A stretch of DNA of 64,000 bases from Fonsecaea monophora (GCF_001642475.1 NW_019173992.1:62001-126000); one strand, 5' to 3'; counted from the first letter of the stretch, positions 30,471-41,125 are shown. Notes: generated by a model from the sequence alone, not told the origin. Numbers and translations are program-made.

Positions 30471-32099
30471 TCAGCCAACTGCACCACTAGCTCTCAAATC
30501 ACGGATCTTTTCAGGTGCCAATCCCAGCGTTGTCCTCAGAATCTCATCCGTATGTTGTCCAAGTAGAGGTGGTGGCGATCGTATCGAAGGTCGGGAACGT
30601 GAATACTTGATGGGGGTGTTGACCAGGTCTATCACACCGCAGCTCGGGTGGTCCACCGAGACGACCATGTCGCGGGCCCGGACTGTACATTGCCCGTCAG
30701 TTCTGCAGCCAGCAAGATTGTGGGAAACTTACCGTGTTCGTGATTGAGCGTGTCCATCAGGTCGTTGACTTTGGCATACGGAAGGCCTGTGCCGTCGAAA
30801 ATGTCGAGCCACTCTTGCGTCGTTTTCTGCCGGGTGATCTCCTCAATGGCCGGTTCGAGGACGCTCCGATTTGCAACCCGTGCTGCATTCGTAGCAAAGC
30901 GCTCATCACTGGCCCACTCCTGCTTCCCTAATCCTGTACATAGTATTCCGAAGAGTCGATCGTTGCCGCCGCCGAAAAGAACGTCTCCGTCGGACGTCTT
31001 GAATGCTCGATAAGGTACGACAGAAGCTTAAAGCCACAGTTAGCTCAAGGAACGAATAATCCAATTCAAATACCATACGATGTGCAGTGCCCCATCTGCC
31101 ACTGTCCCTCTTCTTCGAGATCAAGACAGATTCGGCCATGTTCGACAATGTAGCAACCTGACAGTCGCTCAGACACACATCCAGATGTTGTCCTCGATTC
31201 GAGTTGTGCCTCTCGAGAAGTGCCGCCATGATGCTGTTGCAGGCGTACATGCCCGTGGTCAGATCTGTGACCGCGCAGCCGACCTTGACTGGCGGACCAT
31301 CTCTCGTCCCCGTAATATGCATCAATCCCATCTCTCTGCCGATACAATTAGTCCCTTTGCCGTGTATCGGACCATGTTCGAAACCTCACGCTTCCACCAT
31401 CACGTCATATCCAGCCCGGTCGTGGTATGGGCCGTATTGACCGTATCCAGTTATGCTCGCGTATATCAGCCGTGGATTTGTCTTTTCCAAAGTCGCAAAG
31501 TCCAGTCCATATCTCTTCAGCGTCCCAGGTAGAAAGTTCTCGACAAACACATCGGCGGTTCGTGCTAGTTCTCGGATGATACCTGCACCTTCTGGATGCT
31601 GAAAGGAGACACCCACCGACTTCTTGTTGCGATTCACCTTCCCTTCCATGTCAGTGTCGTCTGTCTGAGATCGCAGCACTAACGAACTGTTCTCACCGAG
31701 AGGTAATATGCACTTTCGCCAGGTCCGCTCCGGCCATCGAGGTAAGGGGCGTAAGGTGGACCCCATTGTCGCGTGTCGTCGCCGCGGACGGGATGCTCGA
31801 TTTTGGTGATCTCGGCGCATGGAGGCTATCAGCAGAGAGGTGATCGAGTCTGTCGTCTTCACTCACCCAAGGTCGCCAAGAATTTGCGTGCAATATGGCT
31901 GGAAACCTGTCAGACGAGGAAGGTCAAGTGGGTGATGGCAACCTACTCCAGCCAGAACCCTTGTGAGATCCACGACCTTGATTCCCTGCAACGGGAGGTT
32001 CTTCTCAGAGGATAACGACGCAATCCTTCTAGAAGGCGTAAACTTGCCTATCGAGGCTAACCGCGAAAGCTGTCTCCCAGCAGCTGTGACAGGAATCAT
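30471..32099 (-). CDS. Class III (CaiB/BaiF) CoA-transferase, mitochondrial-like; one splice acceptor interrupted
   Basis: Seven exons: 31947-32099, 31867-31898, 31697-31817, 31390-31637, 31079-31335, 30733-31026, 30471-30682; 438 residues. The N-terminus (MIPVTAAGRQLSRLASIGKF) is basic and presequence-like. Family features: IKVVDLTRVLAG, then PYCTQILGDLG, AEITKIEHPVRGDDTR, the conserved Asp region in GYDVMVEAE and GTAHPSVVPYRAF. Class III enzymes move CoA between carboxylic acids through a Asp-bound anhydride. Oddity: intron 2 (31818-31866) has a perfect GTGAGT donor, but the point that joins GDLG to AEIT in frame ends in ATG, not AG. Removing one base at 31819 would restore CAG. No canonical acceptor keeps this frame. 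It diverges from the SCOT-like gene next door. Its acid substrate is unknown. Confidence 0.8.
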
Positions 32100-32523
32100 G
32101 TTGGAGGTTTTCTCTCAGTAGGTCATTGCTCAGGATAGGGAACGCTTCAGGGTGCGCGGGTCTTTCTGTGACTGAATGAGCATGTTTGTGTATATCCAGA
32201 CCGTGCAACGCTCTTTTGGACAATCGCGCAAATTGTTTGGTATCATGTGGGTTCATCGTCGCAATTGGGAAACTGGCAAATTGTCTCGACTCTTTGGGGC
32301 CCTACGCTACCATTTTCCCAGGGGCTGGAGGTGCCTAAGGAGGATTGGAGGTGGGGCCTATAGGCGTCGCCCCCGCCTAAATCGGTGCCTAATGCCCAAG
32401 TGGGAGTCCTTGTTTCCGCCTGGAGAATCAGTCGCGATGGTAGACCTGGTGTTTTCAACTGATTCTATGATGGTGTACTCTCCAGCCAATTGCTTCGGTG
32501 TCAAACTACACCCTTGAACCACG
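32100..32523. promoter_or_regulatory. Divergent promoter between two CoA-transferase genes
   Basis: 424 bases shared by two genes transcribed away from each other. A GC-rich block at 32330-32400 carries TAGGCG at 32361-32366 and CCGCCTAA at 32373-32380, in opposite orientations about seven bases apart, plus two further GCCTAA copies (32334 and 32387 areas). This arrangement looks like an operator, but the bound factor is unknown. Confidence 0.45.
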
Positions 32524-34330
32524 ATGTCGAAACTGCGGATATTCCTACACTGCCGTGGAGGCACGAGAAACCCATTCACCGTCGTGTACCCTCAGCTTCG
32601 CTCATTTTCCAGCAGTCGTTCCCGATGTCGGATCAACAAATTCTGGAGCTCGTCCTTCGAAGCCGTCGCCGACATCAAGAGTGGCGACACCGTCCTGGTC
32701 GGCGGGTTTGGGTTGTCGGGAGTACCCATGACACTGATCAACGCCCTTCGCGACCACCCAGAAATCAAAGATCTTACGGTGGTGTCGAATAACGCTGGGA
32801 TGCCAGGCATAGGACTCGGCCAACTGCTGGACACGAGGCAAATCAGCAAGATGATTGCCTCGTACATTGGGGAAAACAAAAAGTTCGAGTCCATGTACTT
32901 GTCCGGCGAGCTCTCCTTGGAGCTCACGCCGCAGGGGACGATGGCAGAGAGATGTGCAGCCGGGGCAGCTGGCGTGCCTGCATTCTACACACCAGCCGCG
33001 TTTGGAAGTATAGGTAAGAGACCTGGACAGCTGGCCACCGTTTTCAGAGGACTCAAATTTCGTCACAGTGCAGACGGGAGAGCTTCCAGTGCGGTACAAG
33101 CCCGACGGCTCAGTTGACCTCATGTCCAAGCCTCGCGAGACACGCAGCTTCAGAGGCAAGGACTATCTGTTGGAAGAATCAATCTTTGGAGACGTCGCGC
33201 TGATCAGAGTCGACAAGGCTGATCGGATGGGGAATTGCCGGTTTCGAAAAGCACAGAACAATTTCAATGAGGCCATGGGGAAAAATGCAAAGCTGACAAT
33301 CGTCGAAGCGGACCATCTCGTCGAGGCTGGAGAAATTGCCCCTGAGGACATTCACCTACAGGGTATCTATGTTGATCGAGTCATACAAGCGACTGTGCCC
33401 AAGGAAATCGAAAAGTTCACATTTGCCAAAAGTCCCGAGGAGCAGTTGCAGCAAGGTGAGTGGTGAGCACAATCAGCTGCAGATTTATACTGACAAACAA
33501 CCAAGTGGATGCTGCATCGGCCCGCAGAGAGCGTATCGTGAAACGAGCATCCAAGGAGCTCAAGGACGGAATGTATGTCAACCTCGGCATCGGTATGCCT
33601 CTGCTGGCGCCAAACTTTGTTCCCGACGGTGTCGAAATCGTGCTTCAATCGGAAAACGGCATCCTGGGAATGGGCAGATACCCGGATCCCGGACAAGAAG
33701 ACCCGGATCTCATCAACCCAGGCAAGGAGACCATCACGCTGAGTCCCGGAGCGTCGGTCTTTGGGAGCCATGAGAGCTTTGGAATGATCAGAGCCGGGAA
33801 AATAAATCTGACTATGCTGGGGGCACTGCAGGTCAGTGCAAATGGAGGTAAGCTCAGCAACACGAGATGACTTTAGGCAATACGACCTAACACCCAATAG
33901 ATCTGGCAAACTTCATGCTTCCAGGTAAAGTGAAAGGGATTGGAGGTGCGATGGACTTGGTGGCCAACCCACAGAAGACCAAGGTCGTCGTTCTCATGGT
34001 ATGTGGCTTTCTCAAGGGGGACGGATCTCAGTACTAAATACCTCACCAGGACCACGTGGACAAGAAAGGAAACCCCAAGATCCTTCCCGGTGAGTTTCTT
34101 CCTTTCTTCCCTGTCTCACAGAACCTGTGATTATTGACAGATATGTAGCCTGCACATTTCCCTTGACTGGGAAGCGATGTGTCTCCCGAATCATCACCGA
34201 TCTTGCTGTGTTCGATGTTCAATCAGACGGGCTGGCGTTGATAGAGGTGGCTGAGGGAAGCAGTGTGGAGGAAATCAGAAGCAAAACAGCTGCTGCATTT
34301 ACTGTTGCCGATGATCTGAAAACATTCTAA
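32524..34330 (+). CDS. SCOT-type 3-oxoacid CoA-transferase (probable 3-oxoadipate CoA-transferase), mitochondrial
   Basis: Six exons (32524-33013, 33069-33455, 33506-33847, 33901-33998, 34050-34089, 34149-34330) give 512 residues, the usual length for fused alpha-beta SCOT enzymes. The N-terminus (RIFLHCRGGTRNPF.. RSFSSSR) is basic and Ser-rich, a mitochondrial presequence. The alpha part shows VGGFGLSGVP. The beta part shows GIGMPLL and the catalytic Glu342 in QSENGILG. The C-terminal part (CVSRIITDLAVFDV) is complete. The reaction is transfer of CoA from succinyl-CoA to a 3-oxoacid. In this context 3-oxoadipate from the dioxygenase/reductase pair is the likely acceptor; acetoacetate is the alternative. 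It shares a divergent promoter with the class III CoA-transferase gene. Confidence 0.92.
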
Positions 34331-34542
34331 ATATCACACACAGGATGGAGCAGGGGACCGTGGAGTGTTTTGCCCCGTACACGCACTGAAGTGTTGGATG
34401 TCAACATGGCATATGCTCTGTTTGCAAAACTTGGTCTCCTCGGATCTGAAATTGGAAATGGAATTTTGACGTTTGATAGCTCGTTGCTCTTCTATAGTTG
34501 CTCCCCAATATCTAAAAGCAGCATACATCGACCGCTATATTT

Positions 34543-36031
34543 TTACTTTCTCAAGGCTAGGACATCATCGACCATGCGCGTCGACGATCCCAGGTAATTG
34601 ACTGGATCACACAACTTCCTTAGCTCATCCATGCCCAAAGAATCGACGATCGACTTATCACGGCTCAAAGCCTCCAGTAGGGAGGTCTTTTCCTGAACCG
34701 CTTCCTGGCAAGCCTGATACACCACGTCGTGTGCCCTCTGTCGACCGATGAACGGCGCAAGACCCATCATGACGGCCTCTCCGACGATGAGGCCCGCCGT
34801 GGAATTCAAGTTTGTCAACATCTGCCTCTCATCGACAACGAGGCCAGAAAGAGCGAATGCCGCCTGGTGTAGACCCCCGACCGCCACAGTGAAGCTTTCA
34901 GGCACTGCAATCCATTCGAGGTGCCACGGCCCGGAAGCCCGTTCAAAGTCCGCGATCATGGCGTCCAATCCCAATCCGGCATTCGATCTCAGAACCTTCG
35001 ACGCCGCCAGCATTAACTCGCTGGAGATGGGGTTCCGCTTCTGCGGCATGGTCGACGAGGCTCCACGATGAGGCACGAACGGTTCCGCGACCTCTGCGAA
35101 TTCGTTCGAGCACATGATCATGAGATCGAGTGCGATTTTGCCAACAGTTCCACCGATCAGCGCGAGAAGATTGAGCGTCTCTGCGATCCCGTCTCTCGCG
35201 ACGTGCCACGAGATTGGCGGGTCGGCCAGACCGATCTCCTTTGCCAGCTCCTTCCGAACCACGATCCCTTCCTCGCCAGCTCCAAGCGAAGCCAGGGTCC
35301 CAGCTGCACCTCCGTACTGCACCATCAGGGCACGAGGCTGTATCTGCCTGAGCCTTTCGCGGTGTCGATACAAGCTGGACAGCCATACCGCGCACTTGTA
35401 TCCAAATGTCACGGGAAGTGCATGCTGCAGATGCGTCCGTCCCGCCATGGGCGTGTTTTTGTACTTCTCGGCGAGAGACTCTGTGGCCTTGATCACCCTG
35501 TCAAGCTCGCTTTCCACGATCGACAAGCCTGACCGGATCTGCAACATGGACGCCGTGTCCATGATATCCTGCGTCGTGGCCCCCCAGTGCAGATACTTGC
35601 CCGCGTAATCGCCACACATGGTGGCCAGCTGCCGCACGAGTGGGAGGATCGGGTACCCGACGATTTCGGTCTCGTCGCTGAGGCGGGAGAGGTCGAGTGA
35701 CGAGGCTCGTGCCTTGGTGGCTATCTGGTCCGCGGCGTCTTGAGGGATGATCTTTGCCCTCGCCTGAGCTTTCGCAAGCGCGACTTCGACCTCAACGCAT
35801 CGCTCCAGATACGCTGTGTCGCTGAAGACCTGGTACCAAGAGACAAAGTCAGGACTTGTCTTCCTCACACGAGAAGAGCTCACGTACCTTGCGGATCTGC
35901 TCCGTCCCAAAGAGATTTCGGAAAACCCGAGAGTCGATTGCGCTGACTCCGGACATCTGTCGACAGTGTCTGGTCAACGCTTGCCGCACGCTGCAGTGGT
36001 AGAGCCTCACGTGCAGTCTTGATGCAAGCAT
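34543..36031 (-). CDS. Fumarase/aspartase superfamily lyase, PcaB/adenylosuccinate-lyase-like
   Basis: Two exons, 35888-36031 and 34543-35829; 476 residues from ATG 36031, or 451 from ATG 35956. The superfamily signature GASSTMPQKRNPIS is intact, as are the two other conserved regions (HWGATTQDIMDT and GRTHLQHALPVTFG). The sequence pattern (FGTEQIRKVFSDTAYLERCVEVE) is closest to bacterial-type 3-carboxy-cis,cis-muconate cycloisomerase (PcaB) and related lyases rather than purine adenylosuccinate lyase. The extra 25 N-terminal residues after ATG 36031 have five Arg and no acidic residue, like a mitochondrial presequence; the downstream ATG gives a cytosolic form. In the cluster it may add water-free cyclisation or elimination on a muconate- or succinate-like acid. 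Substrate not proven. Confidence 0.85.
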
Positions 36032-36597
36032 TCTGGTCGATGTTGACTTTGACTCGTTCGCTGAGACGCACTCTCCTAGATACACAACAGCCAGACATGC
36101 CTGGTGCTTGACAATCGAAAAGAGCTGTGCCTCTCTTGGTCGAGGGGATGAGGAATTACCAGATCAGGCTAGGCTGTACACAACAAGTGGGGACGTAAAC
36201 GTGTGGGGGACCACTGAGACACACAAGATCGGAATGGATATGCCGAGTCCAGCATGGTGGGCTTGACGCCGAGGAAGGGAAACCCACTGTCTTAGCCCAC
36301 TTTAGGCGGGGATGGTTTGACAATGTCATTTAGTAGCAGCCTTCTTTGAAAGGAAGCCTGAGGAGTGCTTGTGTAGTCTTTGAACCTTGGTCACTAGGTG
36401 CGTGATTTCTGTCGGTAAACGCCTTTGTTTCTTTTGGCCTTTTTGCCGTGCATCTTCCCACACAGACTACCTTTTGAGTTCGCGAGTTTGACCATACATT
36501 ACTTCACGGTACAGGACTCGACCATTCATTTCCCATATCACAGAACATGTGCGTCGAAATTCCCGTGCTTGATCTTTTATTCGCTACTTAGACAGTG
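36032..36597. promoter_or_regulatory. Promoter region of the lyase gene
   Basis: About 565 bases. It contains TTAGGCGG at 36302-36309 within TTTAGGCGGGG, an 11-base match (reverse strand) to the element in the CoA-transferase divergent promoter at 32371-32381. The 3' end of the NmrA-like gene begins at 36598. No gene seen. Confidence 0.4.
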
Positions 36598-37826
36598 CTA
36601 GTTGACCGGCACAAGTCCAAGATGCGGCAAGAGTCTCTCCCGTATGTAGTCCTCGGCGTCATGAAATTTAACCCCCAGCTTCACCACTTGCGGATCTGGC
36701 AACGACACACCCGGGTGCATCCCAACGTCATTGTAGAACCGGAACATGGTATCTCTTTCCGGCACGCCTGTCGTGGGCAGAACCACGTATTCAACGTTCT
36801 TCCCAGACACTGCACTCTCAAAGTCAGCCATCTGATGATTCGTTTTGAACCTGGAAACAAGAAATACCTTTTTTCGCTGCGGCGACGATGTCTTTCGGCC
36901 TCACTCTTGCATTGCTGGCCTGTAGGTACGCACCATCCAGCTCTTGTTTCTTTTCTTCCCATTGGTCGAAAATTGCTTTGACGATGGCGGAGAGGTCTTT
37001 TTCGACGTACAGCATCGTAACTGTAAACCATCATGTCAGCGTATACCCTGTCGGGTCGTGTCTTCTGTCAGGTGACCTACGCTCAGCGTCCGGCTCGATG
37101 ATGGGTTGCTTGAAAATGATAGTCTCCGTCTCTTTATTGTACGACATGTGTCCTCGCAGCACCATGTTCTCGTAGAAGTTGCCCGTGTACAGAAAGGTTC
37201 CGTGCAGGCCGAGCTCGCGAATGTAGCCGTCGACGAGGTGCTTTCCTGAAGACCCCGAAGTCAGTTGACGCCACATCTGACTATAGGCAGTTTGATTCCC
37301 CTGTTTATTTACCTTCGTACAGCCGAGTGAAAAACTTGCCGCCGGAGAGAGCGTGGGAGCTAGGCATGGTGCTCCAGATGAAGCACTCGACCGTGCCAGC
37401 ATCATGTGCAGCTTTTGCAAGGTTGCGGCCCTGCTGCTCCTCGCTCATCGGATCATCGATAATTGCCTGTGATGAGCCGTTAGTTGGGCGAGCGCAATGA
37501 AAAATGAAAAGCAGCACAAGCGAGCCACACCGGATCGTAGAAATTGGTTACGGCAAACACTCCCCAGCATCCTTTAACGGCTGCAGGAAGGCTCGATGGG
37601 TCGGTGAGGTTGCCTTGGACGAGCTCGGCTCCCGCGTCTGCCAGGGCCCGCGACGCTTTCGATTCGGTATTGCGAGTGAGGCATCTCACGGTATATTGTT
37701 CGGGATATTGCAACAGCAGCTTCGCCACCGAACCACCTGTGAGCGGTCAGAAGTGATTTGGACTGAGCAGACACAAATCTTGCCTTGGTTTCCCGTGGCG
37801 CCTGTAACGAGGACTAGCTTTGGCAT
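36598..37826 (-). CDS. NmrA-like NAD(P)-binding protein
   Basis: Six exons (37784-37826, 37531-37736, 37313-37466, 37081-37245, 36868-37020, 36598-36809), 310 residues, normal for the family. The Rossmann motif GATGNQGGSVA is formed across the first junction, followed by YTVRCLTRN and the SDR-a pattern KHLVDGYIRELGL. NmrA-like proteins bind NAD(P) without the catalytic Tyr and act as redox sensors or regulators; some members are reductases. Intron 1 (37737-37783) begins with GC (AAG/GCAAGA), the minor GC-AG class, and only this junction restores the Rossmann motif. Exon 6 uses the acceptor GTGCAG. It sits between the lyase and dioxygenase genes, so a cluster-linked redox or regulatory role is possible. 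Confidence 0.88.
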
Positions 37827-38863
37827 GGTAGAATAAGCGACTTCACTTGTTCTGTATTCCTCTTGGGAACGTTGTATCCTTTTACCCTTTCAAACAGCAG
37901 TTATCCTGGTAGTAGAGAAGATGCCGGTGATGACGAAAAATGGTATTCGTGTTATCGACGCAATTCTTGGTTGCAACTAAACAAAAGTCTTCGAGCCCCG
38001 GTTGCCACAATATTTCTAGTACTGTGACCTATCAGGTATGTGGGGCATCTGTCGTGTAGATCATCCAAGGGTTCAGCCACCTGGAAAATAATGGCCTCTC
38101 CTTCACGGCTAGAAAAGAGGCAAATATTTCCATGTTTGACTGGCTCACCCGACTGTTTCAGGGATGCTTCTCCAAGTCCGTATGGAGAAATAATGTACAG
38201 GAAGATCGAATGTTGGAAATGGCATTACTCCTGATGCGGTAGCCCAATGAGGAGGATGCATCAGGATTCCAAAGAGGTCAACGCCGGTTAGCTGCAATGA
38301 GTTGCTGCTCTCGTGTATCATAGAGTTAATTTTGGGAGAGACAATGTGCGCGGAGAACTTTCAAGCAGTCGCTTGAGTGGTGAGCAATAGAGACGGGCCT
38401 GCATGGACACTGTGACTTTCTGCTGTTCCCAATTAGGAAACTATCGATATTACCCAACTAGGTTAGCGTAGCCACAACCCCCTCCCATAACTGTTGTGTA
38501 AACACATCTGCAATGCTAGTCACTTTCTTCTACCGTGCTCCTTCCTGGAGAGTCAGAAAATGCAGATAGATCACTGGGAGGTGTAAGCTATTGGTGTCCA
38601 CAACCATAACGACAATGCGGAAGACTTGGCTTCCTTTGTCTCCACTCTTCTCCAGAATGACAGTGGTGCTATTAGGGCCTTTTACAGTTCCTCTCATGAT
38701 ATGTTTGTGCATTTCGGGGATGTCATGTCACGGCTCGATGTAATGAAGCTAATTTGCTCTGCTTGACAGTATGTGGGGCCAGTGATATCTCGGAGTATTT
38801 GCCAAACGACCAGCGGCCCTTTCATCACTTTCAGAAGCATCACAAGTCCCACTGAATCACAAG
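37827..38863. other. Divergent intergenic region, NmrA-like gene and dioxygenase
   Basis: About 1 kb of shared promoter space for the two genes transcribed away from each other. No gene. I found no CCGCCTAA element here, unlike several other cluster promoters. Confidence 0.4.
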
Positions 38864-39942
38864 ATGGCTCCAAGTATCAACGGGACAGTACCAGGCGCTG
38901 CGAGCTTGGAGAGCCTCGACGTCGACGATCTTACTTCACATGTCATCAAAGTCTCGTCAAATATCGACAACGAACGAGTCAAGTTCATCTTCAGCAGACT
39001 AATTCGGCATTCGCACGACTTCATCCGCGAGACAGAGATTCAACGCCATGAGTGGGAAGCCGCGTGGGAATTTCTGACCAAGGTAGGTTATGTAGATGGG
39101 TCTCAAATTTGTTCTGGAGGCTGAAAGTTCCCAGGTCGGACAAGCTTGTCATCCGGAAAGACAGGAGTTTATCCTGCTCTCAGACGTGCTCGGTATATCT
39201 GCTTTGGTCGATCAAATCAACAGTCGGCAGCTACCAGGCTGCACCGAGTCGTCCGTTCTCGGACCGTTTCACAATGAGTCGCACGAGTTCAATCACGGAG
39301 ACAGCATCTCCTCTGTCGGAGCGGGCGAATCTATGCTCATCCGAGGAACGGTCAAGAATCGAAAAGGAGAGCCTATCCAGGGAGCATTGTTGGACATCTG
39401 GGAGACCAACGGCAACGGGAAGTACGACATGCAGGACCCTGAGACAGGCGGGCCGGACTGTCGAGGGAAGTTCTACACTGATGCCGAGGGACGGTTTTAC
39501 ATCAACGGCGTCCGGCCCGTTGACTATCCCGTGCCTTTCGATGGTCCAGTTGGCATTGTTCTAGATCTCCTGAACCGACAAGCCTATCGCCCAGCACATG
39601 TGGTGAGTGTCGTCTTTCACACATATATCCAACCCTTTTGATCACGCCGCACTAACGGACAAACAGCACTTTTTGATCAACCACCCTTGTTATGAGAGGC
39701 TCAACACGGCCCTGTACGACAGAACGAGCCCGAGAATCTTCCGAGATCCAGTATTCGGGACGAAAAGCAGCTTGGTCAAGGACATTGAGTGGGTCGAAGA
39801 TATTGAAGAGGCCAAGATGTACAATACAAAGCCGTTTGTGCGCGTGGTGGATGGACGTGAAACAGAAGGGTTTTGGCTGTTGGAGCATGATTTCATTTTG
39901 GCGGAGGCTCAAGGGGACCGGAGCTTGAAGACCCATCTATAA
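38864..39942 (+). CDS. Intradiol ring-cleavage dioxygenase, probable hydroxyquinol 1,2-dioxygenase
   Basis: Three exons (38864-39082, 39135-39602, 39667-39942), 320 residues. The non-heme Fe(III) ligands are all visible: Tyr170 (GKYDMQD), Tyr204 (VDYPVP), His228 and His230 (RPAHVHF). Their spacing matches catechol 1,2-dioxygenases. An N-terminal helical dimerisation domain precedes SSVLGPFHNESH, a pattern typical of hydroxyquinol/chlorocatechol-type members. The enzyme inserts O2 between the two ring hydroxyls; hydroxyquinol gives maleylacetate, catechol would give cis,cis-muconate. The maleylacetate reductase gene nearby favours hydroxyquinol. Central step of the cluster. Intron 1 follows LTK and intron 2 cuts the HVH ligand motif between its Val and second His codons. 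Confidence 0.92.
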
Positions 39943-40447
39943 TGCGTTGAAAGACATAAGTAGCTAGTGATGGATTTTCTGTGGAGGATCCTGTTGGGAC
40001 GGCTGTAATCAATACTTGGTCCAATTTGCACCTTGTACATCTGCGGTGTGCGTTAAATCTGAAAAATTATGGAGACATATTTTGATTAGAGACGGTAGTC
40101 TGCGAATCGAGACGATAGTTACAGTCATATTCAGATCTGGACTCCGGCATCGACATAATAGTGGTTAGTAGTCCTGACTGCATGACAGAGCTTTCAACGA
40201 AACGACCCATGATTTGACGCAAAAAAAAAACCCAACCGATGTAAAGGTAACATCTCAACATCACGCACACAGCATTTCCATAAACGGACACATATCCATT
40301 TACGGACACAGCTCCCATGTGGGGGGATTCACATTCACACCCAATACTCCTCTCTTTCGCAAGAATATACCGGGCTCGAGAATAATTAAGAGACAGATCA
40401 CCTAACGGACGACCAAGAACCTCATCTACGTGCCCACACAGTAAACC
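39943..40447. other. Intergenic region
   Basis: About 505 bases between two plus-strand genes. Contains a short A-run at about 40220 and repeated ACGGACACA at about 40285-40310. It should hold the nitroreductase promoter. Confidence 0.45.
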
Positions 40448-41125
40448 ATGGCCGACCAATTCCTCGCCGCGATCAAGACCCGTCGAACATTCTACGCACT
40501 CGAGGCGAAATCGCCCATCGCGGACCTCGACGTCGTCCGGATCGCCAAAGAGGTCATCCTGCACACGCCGAGCTCGCTCAATTCTCAGTCGACCCGCTTC
40601 GTCATCCTGTTCGGCGACGACCACAGAAAATTGTGGGATATCGCCAAAGAGTGCGTCAGAGCGGTCGATGCGGGCGGGGATTGGCCCGCCGATGAGAAGA
40701 AGTTGGATCAGCGCCGGGACGCGTATGGGACGGTAAGTAAGCCCGGGGACAGGCCTCTTCATGGGGAAGGAAAAAGAGTATTGAATACTGATTCCACGAC
40801 AAAGGTCCTCCTCTACGAAGATCAGCGCGTCACACATGAGCTGCAGCAAAAGTTTGCACGCTACAGCAGCTACTTCCCCCAGTGGGCCGAGCACACCAAC
40901 GCCATGAACACCTTCAACCTGTGGACGGCCCTGGAGCTGGAAGGTCTCGGCTGCAATCTCCAGCACTTTAACCCGTACATCGACCAGAGGATTGTCGAGG
41001 AGTGGAAAGTCCCCGCCGAGTGGGTTTTGAAGGGTCAATTGGTTTTTGGCACACCCACGGCTCCTCCGAACCCGAGCAAGACGTTTGTGCCGGCGGAGGG
41101 GAGGGTGCTGGTGGCGGGGTTGTAG
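40448..41125 (+). CDS. Nitroreductase-family flavoprotein (Hbn1/Frm2-like)
   Basis: Two exons, 40448-40732 and 40805-41125, separated by a 72-nt intron that happens to keep the frame; 202 residues after splicing. The N-terminus IKTRRTFYALE and HTPSSLNSQSTRFVIL are typical of the fungal nitroreductase group related to yeast Hbn1/Frm2, FMN-binding homodimers using NAD(P)H. The end (GQLVFGTPTAPP) is conserved too. In yeast this group is tied to nitrosative or fatty-acid stress. Here, beside a ring-cleaving dioxygenase, it could reduce quinones that form by auto-oxidation of hydroxyquinol, or a nitroaromatic. Both are inference. A good start context (ACCATGG) is present. Confidence 0.88.
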   Translation: MADQFLAAIKTRRTFYALEAKSPIADLDVVRIAKEVILHTPSSLNSQSTRFVILFGDDHRKLWDIAKECVRAVDAGGDWPADEKKLDQRRDAYGTVSKPGDRPLHGEGKRVLNTDSTTKVLLYEDQRVTHELQQKFARYSSYFPQWAEHTNAMNTFNLWTALELEGLGCNLQHFNPYIDQRIVEEWKVPAEWVLKGQLVFGTPTAPPNPSKTFVPAEGRVLVAGL

